A DNA stretch of 64,000 bases from contig PBCE01000019.1 in NCBI GenBank assembly GCA_002716845.1, forward strand, positions 1 to 64,000. Direction: 5' to 3'. The notes beneath the pieces were generated by a model that was not told the origin of the DNA, ran no database searches, and saw nothing but the letters and a program-made list of their open reading frames with translations. The first letter of the stretch is position 1, and each line of letters begins with the position of its first letter. The position numbers and the translations under genes are program-made. This DNA comes from Flavobacteriaceae bacterium. GTDB lineage: Bacteria > Bacteroidota > Bacteroidia > Flavobacteriales > Flavobacteriaceae. Below, piece after piece: positions 39,031-48,840 of this stretch.

Positions 39031-39264
39031 ATGTCTGATATTTCATCAAGAGTAAAAGCAATTATCGTTGACAAATTAGGTGTAGACGAGAACGAAGTCG
39101 TGACTGACGCTAATTTTACCAACGATTTAGGTGCCGATTCTTTGGATACCGTGGAACTTATCATGGAATTCGAGAAAGAATTTGACATTCAAATTCCTGA
39201 TGACCAAGCTGAAAATATTTCTACAGTAGGTCAAGCCATTAAATTTATTGAGCAAGCAAAATAA
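39031..39264 (+). CDS. acpP: Acyl carrier protein
   Basis: [15 protein letters not shown] phosphopantetheine site; ATG at 39031 preferred over the upstream TTG. Confidence 0.97.
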   Translation: MSDISSRVKAIIVDKLGVDENEVVTDANFTNDLGADSLDTVELIMEFEKEFDIQIPDDQAENISTVGQAIKFIEQAK

Positions 39265-39276
39265 AATTCGGCTTAA

Positions 39277-40527
39277 ATGAAACCAAGACGTGTAGTAATT
39301 ACCGGATTGGGAGCCCTAACTCCTATAGGAAACACCCTCCCTGAGTTCTGGGAGGGCTTATTATCTGGCACAAGTGGTGCCGCACCCATCACTCTTTTTA
39401 ACGCATCAGGTTTTAAAACCCAATTTGCGTGTGAAGTTAAGGGTTTTGATCCCATGGAATTTATGGACCGCAAGGAGGCCCGTAAATGCGACCGTTTTAC
39501 ACAATTTGCTCTAGTATCGACAGATGAGGCCATTGCAGATTCTGGTCTTGATTTTGAAAAAGAGGACTGCGATAGAATAGGCGTAATATGGGGTTCTGGG
39601 GTAGGAGGCTTGGAAACCTTTCAAAATGAAATGCTCAATCATGCCTCGGGTGACGGCTCCCCGCGATTTAATCCTTTTTTCATCCCTAAAATGATCCCTG
39701 ACATTGCGCCTGGCCTCATTTCTATGAAACATGGCCTAAGAGGGCCAAATTTTGCAACTGTATCTGCCTGTGCTTCGGCTTCTAACGCCATCATTGATTC
39801 GTTAAATTATATCAAGATGGGTTATGCCGACATCATTGTTTCCGGAGGATCGGAAGCGGCAATCAATATTGCAGGAATTGGAGGGTTTAATGCCATGCAT
39901 GCCTTGTCTACTAGGAATGAAGATCCAAAAACCGCTTCCCGTCCTTTTGACAAAGACAGAGACGGTTTTGTTCTTGGTGAAGGTGCCGGAGCACTTATCC
40001 TAGAAGAATATGAACACGCTATTACCAGAGGTGCCAAAATTTATGCCGAGTTGGCTGGGGCAGGACTTTCAGCAGATGCCCACCACATGACAGCCCCCCA
40101 TCCGGAAAGCATTGGTGCTAAAAAAGTGATGTTCAATTGCATTAAAGATGCCCAAATAAAACCAGAAGATGTTGATGCCATCAATATGCATGGAACCTCA
40201 ACGCCTTTGGGCGATGTAGCGGAAACCAATGCCGTCTTATCTGTTTTTGGAGAGCATACTTATAACATCAATATTAATTCAACCAAATCGATGACGGGAC
40301 ACTTGTTGGGCGCTGCAGGAGCCATAGAAGCTATTGCCTCTATCCTGACCATTACCAACAACATTGTCCCTCCAACAATAAATCACCAAACCCAAGACGA
40401 CCAACTGGATCCTAAAATTAATTTTACTTTAGGAAAAGCACAAACGCGAAATGTTGATATCGCTTTGTCTAATACCTTCGGTTTTGGAGGTCACAATGCC
40501 TGTGTTCTTTTCAAAAAAATTATCTAA
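39277..40527 (+). CDS. fabF: 3-oxoacyl-ACP synthase II
   Basis: VSACASASNAI active-site Cys, HGTSTPLGD, STKSMTGHLLGAAG. Confidence 0.97.
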   Translation: MKPRRVVITGLGALTPIGNTLPEFWEGLLSGTSGAAPITLFNASGFKTQFACEVKGFDPMEFMDRKEARKCDRFTQFALVSTDEAIADSGLDFEKEDCDRIGVIWGSGVGGLETFQNEMLNHASGDGSPRFNPFFIPKMIPDIAPGLISMKHGLRGPNFATVSACASASNAIIDSLNYIKMGYADIIVSGGSEAAINIAGIGGFNAMHALSTRNEDPKTASRPFDKDRDGFVLGEGAGALILEEYEHAITRGAKIYAELAGAGLSADAHHMTAPHPESIGAKKVMFNCIKDAQIKPEDVDAINMHGTSTPLGDVAETNAVLSVFGEHTYNININSTKSMTGHLLGAAGAIEAIASILTITNNIVPPTINHQTQDDQLDPKINFTLGKAQTRNVDIALSNTFGFGGHNACVLFKKII

Positions 40528-40535
40528 ATTTAATT

Positions 40536-41258
40536 GTGAATTTTTTTAGCCACTTACTGAAACCATCGGCTCAAAAAGAAAAAGTATTTTTTAATAAACT
40601 CAGGCAGATCACTGGGCTGAAACCCCGCAGAAAAGAAATCTACATCACCGCTTTCACCCATCGCTCTCTCAATTTAAAAGACGAAAAAGGGAACTCAATA
40701 AATTTTGAACGGCTTGAATTTTTAGGGGACTCTATGTTAGGTGTTGTAGTTTCCTCATTTTTGTACGAGAAATTTCCCCATGCTACAGAGGGTAAGTTAA
40801 CCAAATACCGAGCAATGATTGTGAGCCGAGACAACCTAAATCAAATTGGCGACAAAATGGATTTGGTAAAATTCCTCAATCTCGAAAACAAAGTGAATTT
40901 TGGAAATAACATTCACGGAAATTTACTTGAAGCACTGGTGGGTGCGGTTTTGGTTGACAGAGGATACGATCGGTGCAATAAATTTATCTCACGAAAAATT
41001 TTGGGTAAACACCTTAATTTCGATCAACTTGAAAACAGCGTATTAAGTTATAAAGGGCTATTGGTGGAATGGGGACAGAAAACCAAAAAAGAAATAAAAT
41101 TTGTGACCAATACTGATGATGGTTTGGACCCTGAATTCAATTACACCACACAAATTTTTTTGAATGAAAACCAAATTATAAAGGCCCGGGGTTTTTCTAA
41201 AAAAAAATCTGAGGAAAAAGCTGCCAAAAGGGCCTTTCATGTCTTGAACATAAAATAG
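40536..41258 (+). CDS. rnc: Ribonuclease III
   Basis: NFERLEFLGDSMLG signature; C-terminal dsRBD. Confidence 0.95.
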   Translation: MNFFSHLLKPSAQKEKVFFNKLRQITGLKPRRKEIYITAFTHRSLNLKDEKGNSINFERLEFLGDSMLGVVVSSFLYEKFPHATEGKLTKYRAMIVSRDNLNQIGDKMDLVKFLNLENKVNFGNNIHGNLLEALVGAVLVDRGYDRCNKFISRKILGKHLNFDQLENSVLSYKGLLVEWGQKTKKEIKFVTNTDDGLDPEFNYTTQIFLNENQIIKARGFSKKKSEEKAAKRAFHVLNIK

Positions 41259-41265
41259 TAATCTG

Positions 41266-41724
41266 ATGTCTAAAGTAAAGCATTATCTGCTTGATGAAAT
41301 TTCAGAAGATGATTTCCATTTGATGGCAATTCACACTCGTTGTGAAGGGTATTTGTTGGCTTATCTGCTCAATAAGTATTTGTCATGTAAGTTTAAATTG
41401 TCTAAAAACAAAACGGCTTTTAATTTTGAAAATTACCAGTGGATCGATCGCATTAATCAAATTGAAGTTCACTTGTACTCCAATCGAACTTATATAGAGC
41501 AAAATGAAAAGCAAAACGAAATCCGCTTATTTGATTTACCTGAGTCAAAAGAATTATATTTGGTAAATGATTTAAAGGATGCTGACTTCATCATAAAAAT
41601 TAATTCAGGTGTTATACCTAATATTTTTATCAGAAAGGTAGAGTCTATGGAAGAAATTTCCTACTGCTACTTGCCTGATCAAAGACAATTAAATCACGAT
41701 TTTATTGTAAATTTAGATGGATGA
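41266..41724 (+). CDS. IPExxxVDY-like family protein (conserved position between rnc and pyk)
   Basis: 152 aa; position and overall size fit; motif is not well preserved. Confidence 0.5.
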   Translation: MSKVKHYLLDEISEDDFHLMAIHTRCEGYLLAYLLNKYLSCKFKLSKNKTAFNFENYQWIDRINQIEVHLYSNRTYIEQNEKQNEIRLFDLPESKELYLVNDLKDADFIIKINSGVIPNIFIRKVESMEEISYCYLPDQRQLNHDFIVNLDG

Positions 41725-43148
41725 CTATTAGAAAAAAAACTAAAATTATTGCCACTCTTGGTCCTGCATCAGACAAAGAGGAAATAATCGAAGAGATGAT
41801 TCTTTCGGGTGTAGATGTTTTCCGAATTAATTTTTCTCATGCCGAGCATGAAGACGTTAAAAAAAGAATCCAATCTATTCGAAAAATAAGTAAAAAACTC
41901 AATTCCAATACTTCTATTTTGGCTGACCTTCAAGGGCCAAAACTACGGATTGGAGAGGTTGAATCGGATATAAAGGTAGCGCCTGGAGACCAGATTTCTT
42001 TTCTAAATGGAGATCCATTTGAGGGCAACAAAGAAAAAGTTTTTATGAATTATGAAAACTTTTCTAGGGATGTAAAGCCTGGTGAACGGATTCTGCTGGA
42101 CGATGGTAAGCTTATTTTTGAGGTTATTGCTACCGACAAACACTCCAGAGTTGATGCTAAGGTGATCCAAGGTGGAAAATTAAAATCCAAAAAAGGAGTT
42201 AATCTCCCCAATACAAAAATTTCCCTTCCTGCTTTAACAAAAAAGGACATTATTGATGCCGAAATTGCCATCGGAGAAGAGGTGGACTGGATCGCGTTGT
42301 CCTTTGTTAGAAATAGCGAGGACATATTGGACTTAAGAAAAATGATCGAAAAACAATCTGGTCATAAGATCCCAATCATCGCAAAAATCGAGAAACCCGA
42401 GGGGATAGAGAATATAGATAAAATTATTTCGTACTGCGATGGATTGATGGTTGCTCGTGGAGATTTGGGTGTTGAAATACCCCCTGCCGAAGTACCACTG
42501 GTTCAAAAAGAGTTGGTTAAATTGGCTAAAAAAGCAAGGATTCCTGTTATTATCGCTACGCAAATGATGGAGAGTATGATCGATAGCCTTACTGCAACCC
42601 GGGCAGAGGTAAACGATGTAGCAAACTCTGTGATGGACGGTGCAGATGCTGTGATGCTTTCTGGTGAAACATCTGTTGGTGAGTACCCAGTCGAAGTTAT
42701 TAAGTCCATGAGTTCTATCATCCTTAGTGTGGAGAATTCTGAGTTAATAACTGTTCCTCAGAAACCTCCTAATATTAGGACTGTAAGATTCATTACCAAG
42801 TCCATTTGTTATCATGCTGTTCACATTGCGAATGATGTACAGGCAAAAGCCATATGTACACTCACTAAAAGTGGATATACTGCTTTTCAAGTTTCAGCGT
42901 TGAGGCCCCACTCTTTCATTTTGGTCTTTACTTCCAACAAAAGAATTCTTACTCAGCTCAACCTTATATGGGGTGTCAAAGCTTTTTTCTATGATAGTTT
43001 TGAGAGCACTGACAAAACGGTTGAACAGATCAATGATATCGCCAGCAAAATGGAATATGTGAAAAAAGGAGACCTTCTGGTCAACCTTACCGCCATGCCT
43101 ATTGTAGAAAAAGGAATGGTCAATACCCTAAGAGTATCCACGGTATAA
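41721..43148 (+). CDS. pyk: Pyruvate kinase
   Basis: TKIIATLGPASD, GDLGVEIPPAEVP, MDGADAVMLSGETSVGEYPVE. Confidence 0.97.
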   Translation: MTIRKKTKIIATLGPASDKEEIIEEMILSGVDVFRINFSHAEHEDVKKRIQSIRKISKKLNSNTSILADLQGPKLRIGEVESDIKVAPGDQISFLNGDPFEGNKEKVFMNYENFSRDVKPGERILLDDGKLIFEVIATDKHSRVDAKVIQGGKLKSKKGVNLPNTKISLPALTKKDIIDAEIAIGEEVDWIALSFVRNSEDILDLRKMIEKQSGHKIPIIAKIEKPEGIENIDKIISYCDGLMVARGDLGVEIPPAEVPLVQKELVKLAKKARIPVIIATQMMESMIDSLTATRAEVNDVANSVMDGADAVMLSGETSVGEYPVEVIKSMSSIILSVENSELITVPQKPPNIRTVRFITKSICYHAVHIANDVQAKAICTLTKSGYTAFQVSALRPHSFILVFTSNKRILTQLNLIWGVKAFFYDSFESTDKTVEQINDIASKMEYVKKGDLLVNLTAMPIVEKGMVNTLRVSTV

Positions 43149-43210
43149 CCCCTAGTCCTCTGCTCGGAGAATAATTGATTTTTTTTCGCTCAAAAAGCCT
43201 GATCACCAAT

Positions 43211-43513
43211 ATGAAATTTGAAATTGAGAGAAAATTTTTAGTTAAAAATACCACTTTCAAAGAGCAGGCTGTCAAAAGTATTCATATTATCCAAGCCTAA
43301 CTGAGTAAAGATCCTGAGCGAACGGTTAGGGTCAGAATCACAGATCAAAAGGCTTGCTTAACCATCAAAGGGAAAAGCAATAAAGAAGGGACAAAACGCT
43401 TGGAATGGGAAAACGAAATTTCTTTAAAAGAAGCGAGAGATCTACTTCAACTGACCTTAGATGAACCCATTGAAAGGATAAGGCACATTGTGCCACATCA
43501 AAAATTGAATTAA
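43211..43513 (+). pseudogene. CYTH-domain protein pseudogene (in-frame stop, truncated C-terminus)
   Basis: Single-frame translation MKFEIERKFLVKNTTFKEQAVKSIHIIQA*LSKDPERTVRVRITDQKACLTIKGKSNKEGTKRLEWENEISLKEARDLLQLTLDEPIERIRHIVPHQKLN*: EIERKFLV and ERTVRVRI...LTIKGK hallmarks, one internal TAA, short of the usual domain length. Confidence 0.9.
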
Positions 43514-43517
43514 CTCC

Positions 43518-44525
43518 CTATTTAAATTGGGAAAGAAACCGAATGTCATTTTCAAAAAACAGTCGAATATCACCAATTTGATAGAGCAACATTGCTATCC
43601 TTTCTATCCCCATACCAAAGGCATAACCACAGTATTTATTAGGATCAATATTGCAATTTTTTAATACGTTGGGATCGACCATTCCGCAACCCATAATTTC
43701 TAACCATCCCGATCCTTTAGTTATACGGTAATCAGTTTCTGTCTCTAATCCCCAATAAATATCGACCTCAGCACTGGGCTCAGTAAAAGGAAAATAGGAG
43801 GGCCGCAAGCGAATTTCAGACTTTCCAAAAAGTGCTTTTGTAAAATAAAGCAGCGTCTGTTTTAGATCGGCGAAGGATACCTGATTGTCAATGTATAAGC
43901 CCTCTACTTGATGAAATATACAATGGGATCTGGCTGAGATTGCTTCATTTCTAAAAACCCTACCTGGTGAAATGGTCCGGATGGGGGGTTGGTTATTTTC
44001 CATGAACCTGACTTGGACAGAGGAGGTGTGGGTTCTCAACAAAATATCTGGGTCGGTTTGAATAAAAAAAGTGTCCTGCATATCTCGAGCAGGATGATAC
44101 TCGGGAAGATTCAAAGCCGTGAAATTGTGCCAATCGTCTTCAATCTCTGGACCCTCTGAGATACTAAATCCAATCTGTGAAAATATTTCTACTATCCTAT
44201 TTTTAACCAAAGAGAGGGGATGCCTTGCGCCTGAGTGAAAGGGAAATCCAGGTTTTGATAAATCTCCATAATTGTGCAGATCAGCGGTAGAATTTTGTTC
44301 TAATTGAAGGTTTTTTACTTTTTCAGAAACTGCATTCTTCAACTCGTTTAACGCCTGTCCGTATGCTTTTTTATCTTGGGGAGGGACCTCTTTAAAGGCA
44401 GTAAAAAAATCGTTAAGTATTCCTTTTTTACCTAGATGTTTTATTCTAAAAGACTCTATATCCTCTTTTGATTTTGCTTCAAAAGTGCTGACCGAGGCCA
44501 GTGTCTCTTTTATTTTATTAATCAT
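43518..44525 (-). CDS. pheS: Phenylalanyl-tRNA synthetase alpha subunit
   Basis: HPARDMQDTFF, FHQVEGLYID and GMGIERIAML motifs. Confidence 0.97.
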   Translation of the reverse strand: MINKIKETLASVSTFEAKSKEDIESFRIKHLGKKGILNDFFTAFKEVPPQDKKAYGQALNELKNAVSEKVKNLQLEQNSTADLHNYGDLSKPGFPFHSGARHPLSLVKNRIVEIFSQIGFSISEGPEIEDDWHNFTALNLPEYHPARDMQDTFFIQTDPDILLRTHTSSVQVRFMENNQPPIRTISPGRVFRNEAISARSHCIFHQVEGLYIDNQVSFADLKQTLLYFTKALFGKSEIRLRPSYFPFTEPSAEVDIYWGLETETDYRITKGSGWLEIMGCGMVDPNVLKNCNIDPNKYCGYAFGMGIERIAMLLYQIGDIRLFFENDIRFLSQFK

Positions 44526-44542
44526 ATAACAAAAGTAAACAT

Positions 44543-44971
44543 TTATTGAATTAGGGCGCGTTTTAAAAAATAGCTTACCAAAGCTTCTTTCATCATAACA
44601 CTTTGCTCACCAGGTTTGAGCGGGGGTAACTCTTCGAGGAGTTCGAAGTGCGGCCAGCCCTCATCATCGATGCAGTCAAAGCGATAATACCCAAAAGGTT
44701 CCAGAACAGCGCAGATCCCTATGTGGATCAAGTTGACATTGTCATCTTTCTTCATCTTCCCGTGGACCTGACCCAATTCTTGCAACCCGACCAAGTAGAG
44801 GATACCCTCCACATCCAATGCCTCTCCATCGGAAAAACGATCACTGAGGACTGTTACCAGTTCCTCCCAGCGTTCTTTAAGTTTTTGGTCTCTGCTTTGA
44901 TTTAATGTCATTTTCAAAGATACTGGCTTTATGGTAAATCTCGAGAGGAGATTCCCAAAAAAAAAGTACAT
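44543..44971 (-). CDS. Conserved hypothetical protein (likely start 44911)
   Basis: Acidic soluble protein MTLNQSRDQKLKERWEELVTVLSDRFSDGEALDVEGILYLVGLQELG... Confidence 0.65.
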   Translation of the reverse strand: MYFFFGNLLSRFTIKPVSLKMTLNQSRDQKLKERWEELVTVLSDRFSDGEALDVEGILYLVGLQELGQVHGKMKKDDNVNLIHIGICAVLEPFGYYRFDCIDDEGWPHFELLEELPPLKPGEQSVMMKEALVSYFLKRALIQ

Positions 44972-44980
44972 TAGTAAATA

Positions 44981-45490
44981 GTGAATTTGATCGATATCAT
45001 ACTGTATATAGCCTTAGGTTTTGGTCTAATCAAAGGGTTTTTTAAGGGGTTTATTGTTGAAGTTGCCAGCTTAGGAGCCCTCTTTTTAGGACTTCTGGGT
45101 GCTTTTAAATGCTCTGGATTTTTAACCGATTTATTGAAAGAATTTGTAGACTGGAACCCCATCGCCATTAAAACTGTAGCCTACTTGATTATTTTTATGA
45201 TCATTGTCTATGGCGTCTCAGTTTTGGCACGTGCAATGACAAAAATAATAAGCAAAGCCTCACTGGGTCTATTCAACAAGTTTTTGGGCGCTTCATTTGG
45301 GATGTTGAAATGGGCGGTCCTGATGAGTGTCGGCTTATTTTTTGTGGGAAAGCTCAACAGTTGGGTTAGTCTTTTGGATGAAGGAATGATAGAAAGTTCT
45401 CTCCTCTACCAGCCCATTAAAGCCTTGGGAGAATTCCTTTTCGATTGGGGAAGTACAATGACACACGACCTCCCTGAGGACACTATTTAA
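44981..45490 (+). CDS. CvpA family membrane protein
   Basis: IALGFGLIKGFFKGFIVEVASLGALFLGLLGAF typical of CvpA. Confidence 0.88.
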   Translation: MNLIDIILYIALGFGLIKGFFKGFIVEVASLGALFLGLLGAFKCSGFLTDLLKEFVDWNPIAIKTVAYLIIFMIIVYGVSVLARAMTKIISKASLGLFNKFLGASFGMLKWAVLMSVGLFFVGKLNSWVSLLDEGMIESSLLYQPIKALGEFLFDWGSTMTHDLPEDTI

Positions 45491-46253
45491 AACCTTTCAG
45501 GTCTCTGATCTCTCCATCTTTAACCCATCCCTCCGATCCATTGGCAATTCTGATCTTTTGCCATTCCTGAAGTTTATCCAACATTTGAACCTTAGTTCCT
45601 TCATGGAGTTGGAATAAAACCTCGGCTCGGGTATTGGGTTCTGCCCAAACCTCTAACTTTTCGTTAAATAAAATCCCATAAAAGGTATTGTCTTCATTCG
45701 AGGATTTAATAAAACTTACAAACACCGAAAAAATCAATATGACCCCAGCTAAAATCGCGGAAATAAAGAAAGACCTTTTGATAATAGGCACTTTATTCCA
45801 AATGTAGACCCCCCACAGTATGGCTAAAATCCATGAACAGACCACTATAAAATATGCCCATCCCTCTAAGGAAAACAGATTAAATATCTTCTCACTTAAA
45901 AGTGTAATTTGAGATTTGGGCAACACTTCGACCGCATCGATGGCCATATTTTGAGCAAACACAATGTTTACAATTAAGTCCTCATCTTTGGGATCTAACT
46001 GTCTGGCTTTTTCAAAATAAAAAATACTCTCTCCAACTTGATTCAAACGATAGTATGAATTGGCGAGGTTATAATATAGTGCTACACTTTGATCGCCAGC
46101 TTCCAATATTTCCTTGTACAACATTACCGCCTTCTCAAATTGGGCGGCGTTGTATGCAGCATTTGCATTTTCAAAAGTGAAGTCATTGTTCTGAGCTGAA
46201 CTAAAAAAACAAGACAGGACCATCGCCAAAAAGAATCTTAAAGGTTGCCTCAT
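45483..46253 (-). CDS. batE: BatE-like TPR/SH3 protein
   Basis: TPR repeats, two TMs, C-terminal SH3-like region; in the bat operon. Confidence 0.82.
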   Translation of the reverse strand: MRQPLRFFLAMVLSCFFSSAQNNDFTFENANAAYNAAQFEKAVMLYKEILEAGDQSVALYYNLANSYYRLNQVGESIFYFEKARQLDPKDEDLIVNIVFAQNMAIDAVEVLPKSQITLLSEKIFNLFSLEGWAYFIVVCSWILAILWGVYIWNKVPIIKRSFFISAILAGVILIFSVFVSFIKSSNEDNTFYGILFNEKLEVWAEPNTRAEVLFQLHEGTKVQMLDKLQEWQKIRIANGSEGWVKDGEIRDLKGFK

Positions 46254-48016
46254 AATTTTTTATCAATATTAGCTATTACAGAAAGTGCATCGTCAAAATC
46301 ATTTTTCATTTTGGTGTCAGAGGCAGGTGCGTATCTCGCTGCTTCACAATTTTCCAAAAGATCAATAAAGGAGTTTATCTCGACTCGGTCCAAGTTTTTA
46401 TCCGCTAAGATTTCAGAAATTTTGTCCTTACTAAAATCGTCTGTTGTAACTTTTAACCTGGATTTTAAATAGTTGTACAAAGCCCTTTCTAATGCATCGT
46501 AAAACAAAGGTTTATTAGTCAAATTTTTTTTGGCCTCCCCCAAGTATTTTTTAGACAAACGATTGGCCAATCGTAACCGAGAGCCTTCGATATCTCCTGA
46601 AACCTTGAGATTTCGTCGCATCAACAAAATAAAGGAAATTAACAAAAGTAGGGGCGCAACCATCAGCCCATAAAAAAGTTTACTTTTCCAGAATTTTTCC
46701 TGTACAATGGGCTGGAGATTAGGCCTTAATTTAATAAATCGAAAAGATTCATCCTTATTGTTGATCAAGGGATTAGAGAGGGTCGGGTTGTTTCCTTGGG
46801 AAGAATTATTAGACAGGGGACCTCCAAAAACATTAACAATCTGTTCACTTGATCGCAGTGTAAAATACTGCTTCTTCTTTGGGTCAAAATAGGAAAAAGA
46901 CAATGGAGGAATCGGATATTTTCCTTGAAAACGGGGAACAACTGTATAGTTGTCTTCAGCACTCCCTTGCATCCCCGAGAGGTTTGTTTTGACATTTTCT
47001 ATGTGCTCCGGCTCAAAAATTTCTAGGGTATTTGGTAAAACCAATAACGGAATATTAAAAAGTTTGAGGTTTCCTGTACCCGAAACCTTCAGCTTAATTT
47101 CAAAAGACTCTGATACCTTCAATGATTTCTTGTTGAGTATCGCATCAAAATTAAATTGACCTACAGCACCAAAGAAGTTGACCGGTTTTCCGATCTCTGG
47201 CAAGGGCTTGACGTTGATGGTTCTCCTTCCTGCAGTCACCGTTCTATTGGATTGTTGTAGGATTCTGTTGCCAAAGAAGTCTCTGCGGTTTGAGGGCAAG
47301 TCAATGACCAAGTTCAAACTCAATGGTTCTAAACTGAGCTTTCCTGTTTTTTGAGGATACAAAACGCTCTTTTTCCAAATCACCATATTATAGGGCTCTC
47401 CCTTATAGGTGCCATCCTCAACCTTTAGTTGAGCAATGTCAATGTTATGACTCCAAAAATCAGCGAATTTGGGGTTTTCTACTGCCCTCCCATCGGAGAT
47501 TCTCAAGGGGTTCCTGAAATACAATTTATAAACAACAGTTAAGGCCTCATTGATGTAGGGTTGCGTATTGGAAATCTCTGCCACCAGATGAAGATTGTCG
47601 TCGATCAGGTATTCAGGACTGTTGGGGTCTCTGGGGACTTCTACTGCTTCGGTTACCGTAATTTTTTGAGGAGTAGTTTTGTAGGTTTCCCCTGCAATAT
47701 TAATCGTTGCCTGCGCAATGGTCAGTGACCCCTTTTGGGTGGGGGTCAAAAAATAAGTATAAGTTTTGGAGAAACTTCTTTTTCCATTGACCCAAGAATT
47801 ACTTATCGACTGATTGGGACCCCCGACCACTCTCAAGCCTGTAAAATTTGGAGGAGTAAAATTATCCCCATTTTTATTCATAATAAAATCAACCCTCAGT
47901 CGCTCGTTTAATCCTAAGCTTCTTTTGCTCAGTTTGGCCTGAAAGCTAACTTCTTGGGCAATCGTAGGAACGATTCCTGTAAGCAATAAAAAAACAATTA
48001 GAAAAGTCTTTTTCAT
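46250..48016 (-). CDS. batD: BatD-like oxygen-tolerance protein
   Basis: 588 aa, signal peptide, beta-rich repeats, C-terminal TM; LGLNERLRVDF..., operon context. Confidence 0.87.
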   Translation of the reverse strand: MKKTFLIVFLLLTGIVPTIAQEVSFQAKLSKRSLGLNERLRVDFIMNKNGDNFTPPNFTGLRVVGGPNQSISNSWVNGKRSFSKTYTYFLTPTQKGSLTIAQATINIAGETYKTTPQKITVTEAVEVPRDPNSPEYLIDDNLHLVAEISNTQPYINEALTVVYKLYFRNPLRISDGRAVENPKFADFWSHNIDIAQLKVEDGTYKGEPYNMVIWKKSVLYPQKTGKLSLEPLSLNLVIDLPSNRRDFFGNRILQQSNRTVTAGRRTINVKPLPEIGKPVNFFGAVGQFNFDAILNKKSLKVSESFEIKLKVSGTGNLKLFNIPLLVLPNTLEIFEPEHIENVKTNLSGMQGSAEDNYTVVPRFQGKYPIPPLSFSYFDPKKKQYFTLRSSEQIVNVFGGPLSNNSSQGNNPTLSNPLINNKDESFRFIKLRPNLQPIVQEKFWKSKLFYGLMVAPLLLLISFILLMRRNLKVSGDIEGSRLRLANRLSKKYLGEAKKNLTNKPLFYDALERALYNYLKSRLKVTTDDFSKDKISEILADKNLDRVEINSFIDLLENCEAARYAPASDTKMKNDFDDALSVIANIDKKL

Positions 48017-48024
48017 CAGAAATT

Positions 48025-48840
48025 TTACCAGTCTTTTTGTCCTCTTATAGGTATTCCTTGCACTTTTTCAGCATTGACTTTATCCTGAACTTTTTTCTCT
48101 TGATTGCTCATGGCCTCTAAAAGGCTTTTTACTTGCTCTGGGGAAAGCTCCGTTTTTTTGGGCTGAGCTGGTTGCTCTTTTTCCTGATCTCCTTGCTGGG
48201 GCTGATTCTCTTTTTTCTGGCCTCCCTCCTCTTTTTTTAACTCATCCTTGTCCCCTTCTTCTCCTTGCTCCTCATCATTCTCTTGTCCTGAATCTTTATC
48301 CTTGTCTCCTTCATTCTTTTGGTCTTGATCCTGGTCCTTATTTTCCTGCTCGTCCTCGTTCTTTTGGTCTTGTTGGTCTTGTTGGTCTTGATCCTGGTCC
48401 TGTTCTTTTTTTAAAAGCTCCTTAGCCAGAGCATAGTTGTAGCGCGTTTCTTCATCTTGAGGGTTGTTTCTCAACCCATTTTTATAGGCCTCCACGGCAT
48501 TGGCATAATCTTTTTGTTTCATAAAAACATTCCCTAAATTGTGGAATGCCTGCTGTTTACTGAATTTATTTTCAGTGAATTTTTGAGTCTGAAAATACCG
48601 TTGTTTGGCTTCATCGAAATCTTGTTCTTTGAAGTGTGTATTGCCTAAATTGTATAGCGCTTCTGGTTTTTCTGGTGCCTTGGAAAGTGCCCGGCGATAA
48701 GCCATTTCGGCTCCATTAAACTCATTAGATTCAGCCTGTTGATTTCCGTCAAATATATGGTTGATGACTTCTCCTTCTTGGGCGGACAAAGTCAATGCAC
48801 CAATGATGTAAGCTGTCAAAAATAAAATTTGTTTTTTCAT
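48025..48840 (-). CDS. batC: BatC-like TPR protein with long D/Q/E/K-rich tail
   Basis: TPRs ALYNLGNTHFKEQDF..., low-complexity DQDQQDQQDQ... segment. Confidence 0.85.
   Translation of the reverse strand: MKKQILFLTAYIIGALTLSAQEGEVINHIFDGNQQAESNEFNGAEMAYRRALSKAPEKPEALYNLGNTHFKEQDFDEAKQRYFQTQKFTENKFSKQQAFHNLGNVFMKQKDYANAVEAYKNGLRNNPQDEETRYNYALAKELLKKEQDQDQDQQDQQDQKNEDEQENKDQDQDQKNEGDKDKDSGQENDEEQGEEGDKDELKKEEGGQKKENQPQQGDQEKEQPAQPKKTELSPEQVKSLLEAMSNQEKKVQDKVNAEKVQGIPIRGQKDW

Noticed and set aside
48150-48410. Possible CRISPR-like or minisatellite array from repeated TTGGTCTTG units
   Set aside because: Repeats are short, irregular, without unique spacers and in frame with the BatC acidic tail.
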